A stretch of DNA of 64,000 nt, from contig NZ_FOXH01000001.1 in the NCBI RefSeq assembly GCF_900115665.1, forward strand, positions 615,777 to 679,776, in the 5' to 3' direction. This document shows, in pieces, positions 62,708 to 64,000 of the stretch (position 1 is the first letter of the stretch; each line of letters begins with the position of its first letter). The translations under genes and the position numbers were made by a program. The DNA is from Pseudarcicella hirudinis (lineage in GTDB: Bacteria > Bacteroidota > Bacteroidia > Cytophagales > Spirosomataceae). The notes beneath the pieces are model-generated. The model did not search any database. It was not told the origin of the DNA and was given only the letters and a program-made list of their open reading frames with translations.

Positions 62708-64000
62708 ATGAAAAAAGTAGCATTTTATACTTTAGGTTGTAAACTCAATTATTCCGAAACCTCAACCATTTCGAGAATGTTTGAGCAAAAAGGATATGAA
62801 AAGGTTGAATTCAACCAAAAGCCGGACATTTTTATCGTAAATACCTGTTCTGTAACGGAAAATGCCGATAAGAAATGTAAGAAAATCGTTAAGGAAGCCA
62901 AGAAAATTAATCCCGACGGATATGTAACCATCATTGGTTGTTATGCGCAACTGAAGCCCACGGAAATCTCTGAAATTGAAGGAGTTGATGCGGTATTGGG
63001 AGCAGCAGAGAAATTTCAGCTAATTGACCTTCTGGATGGATTCGTGAAACAACCTTCCGGGGAAAAAGCTGTTATTTATAACAAAAATATAGAGGAAGCT
63101 GTCGAGTATCATACTTCATTTTCATTAAATGATCGTACCAGAACTTTTCTGAAGGTTCAGGATGGCTGCGATTATCCCTGTGCCTATTGCACTATTCCGT
63201 TGGCAAGAGGAGCAAGCCGTTCGGATACTATAGAAAATGTGGTAAAAGCAGCGAGAGAAATTGCTGAGAATGGAGTGAAAGAAATCGTCCTGACTGGTGT
63301 AAATATCGGAGATTTCGGGTTAAGGAATGGCAAAAGAGAAGAAACGTTCTTCAATTTGGTAAACGCATTAGATCAGGTTGAAGGGATAGAGCGTATCAGA
63401 ATCTCTTCTATTGAGCCAAATTTACTGACTGACGAGATTATAGATTTCGTGGCTAAATCTGAAAGATTTGTTCCTCATTTCCATATTCCTCTTCAATCCG
63501 GCTCAAATAAGGTTCTCGGATTAATGAAACGCAGATATAAACGTGAACTTTATCAGGAAAGAGTCGCAAAGATTAAATCTGTGATGCCTCATTGCTGTAT
63601 CGGAGTAGATGTAATTGTAGGTCATCCGGGAGAAACAGATGAAGCATTTCTGGAATCATACAACTTTCTGAATGAACTTGATATAAGTTATCTGCATGTT
63701 TTTACTTATTCTGAACGGGAAAATACTGCTGCGCTGGCTATTAAGCCGGTAGTCCCAGCCGGGAAAAGATCTGAAAGATCTAAAATGCTGCATGTTCTTT
63801 CCGATAAAAAGAGAAGGTTCTTTTATGAACAGCAACTTAACAAGACTTTTAAGGTCTTATTTGAGGAAGACGTTGAAAATGCTCATCAGAATGGACAAAT
63901 GTCTGGATTTACTGAAAATTATGTCAGAGTCTCAGCAAAATATGATCCTTTATTGATTAACGAATTAAAGGAAGTAGCTCTGGTTTCAATCAATGCTGAC
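62708..64000 (+). CDS. mtaB: tRNA t6A37 methylthiotransferase MtaB (partial, right edge)
   Basis: The frame from ATG 62708 is open for 431 codons to the window edge. The N-terminal UPF0004 domain has TLGCKLNYSET, NTCSVTENADKKC and IIGCYAQL (the three cluster Cys). The radical SAM domain has CDYPCAYCTIPLARG (CxxxCxxC). Later, HIPLQSGSNKVLGLMKR and a C-terminal TRAM-type region begin. The LNYSE and TIPLARG variants fit MtaB better than MiaB. It converts t6A37 to ms2t6A37 in tRNA. Confidence 0.93.
   Translation, partial: MKKVAFYTLGCKLNYSETSTISRMFEQKGYEKVEFNQKPDIFIVNTCSVTENADKKCKKIVKEAKKINPDGYVTIIGCYAQLKPTEISEIEGVDAVLGAAEKFQLIDLLDGFVKQPSGEKAVIYNKNIEEAVEYHTSFSLNDRTRTFLKVQDGCDYPCAYCTIPLARGASRSDTIENVVKAAREIAENGVKEIVLTGVNIGDFGLRNGKREETFFNLVNALDQVEGIERIRISSIEPNLLTDEIIDFVAKSERFVPHFHIPLQSGSNKVLGLMKRRYKRELYQERVAKIKSVMPHCCIGVDVIVGHPGETDEAFLESYNFLNELDISYLHVFTYSERENTAALAIKPVVPAGKRSERSKMLHVLSDKKRRFFYEQQLNKTFKVLFEEDVENAHQNGQMSGFTENYVRVSAKYDPLLINELKEVALVSINAD

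Noticed and set aside
1-64000. CRISPR arrays, insertion sequences and rRNA genes
   Set aside because: No regularly spaced repeats, no transposase frames with terminal repeats and no rRNA sequence were found by reading.

Overview
The window comes from a low-GC member of the Bacteroidota, most likely a gliding Cytophagales-type bacterium. The evidence is a gldC gene, a secreted metallopeptidase with a type IX secretion C-terminal domain, the long form of IspG, a DUF3127 protein, -7 boxes of the form TAnnTTTG, and a typical Bacteroidota housekeeping gene set. Both ends of the window cut through a gene.

Region 1 (1 to about 14294) is an integrated mobile element whose left end lies outside the window. 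About 19 tightly packed, mostly overlapping plus-strand genes run from 1 to 12324. Thirteen of them encode proteins with predicted membrane segments, many with one C-terminal helix and a short basic tail. Among them are a CHAP-like peptidase, two SLT lytic transglycosylases, a YiiX-type NlpC/P60 peptidase, a zincin-like protein, a Lys-rich basic protein, a beta-helix receptor-binding spike, a membrane-anchored SGNH esterase, a transglutaminase-like protein and an ArdC-type ssDNA-binding metallopeptidase. A minus-strand lipoprotein gene and a divergent tyrosine recombinase follow, next to two identical tRNA-Lys genes. No terminase, portal, tail-tube or tape-measure gene is seen. The best reading is the spike, lysis and membrane-protein half of a prophage of a tailless, membrane-containing virus (PRD1/PM2/FLiP-like in lifestyle). 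Capsid, packaging and replication genes would lie to the left. This is an inference.

Region 2 (14440-25358) is chromosomal: a BatE-like TPR/SH3 protein, an SDR oxidoreductase, rlmD, dnaB, phoH, an M43 metallopeptidase, a GNAT enzyme, a TetR regulator with an AarF/UbiB-type kinase, and a tRNA-Leu(GAG).

Region 3 (25482-40530) holds a DUF3127 protein, a truncated tRNA-Leu copy, a PepSY/DUF3649/DUF3325 membrane operon, a Tat-exported subunit with a GMC dehydrogenase, a deoxynucleoside kinase, trhO, a GNAT enzyme, an acyltransferase, surE, a GH3 family protein, a LysE transporter, a NUDIX hydrolase, a CDF metal transporter and an alpha/beta hydrolase.

Region 4 (40565-64000) holds a band-7 protein, a pterin pair (6-PTPS/QueD family and folE), ispG, small conserved proteins, a thioredoxin-fold protein, gldC, a DUF4197 lipoprotein, cinA, a 2-oxoacid dehydrogenase E2, an ABC exporter pair, a fatty acid desaturase, rsmE with a DUF4159 gene, two divergent glutamine synthetases of different classes (GSIII and GSII), an LtaS-like sulfatase-fold protein and the first 431 codons of mtaB. 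Most transcription units end in clear hairpin terminators, many shared by convergent genes.
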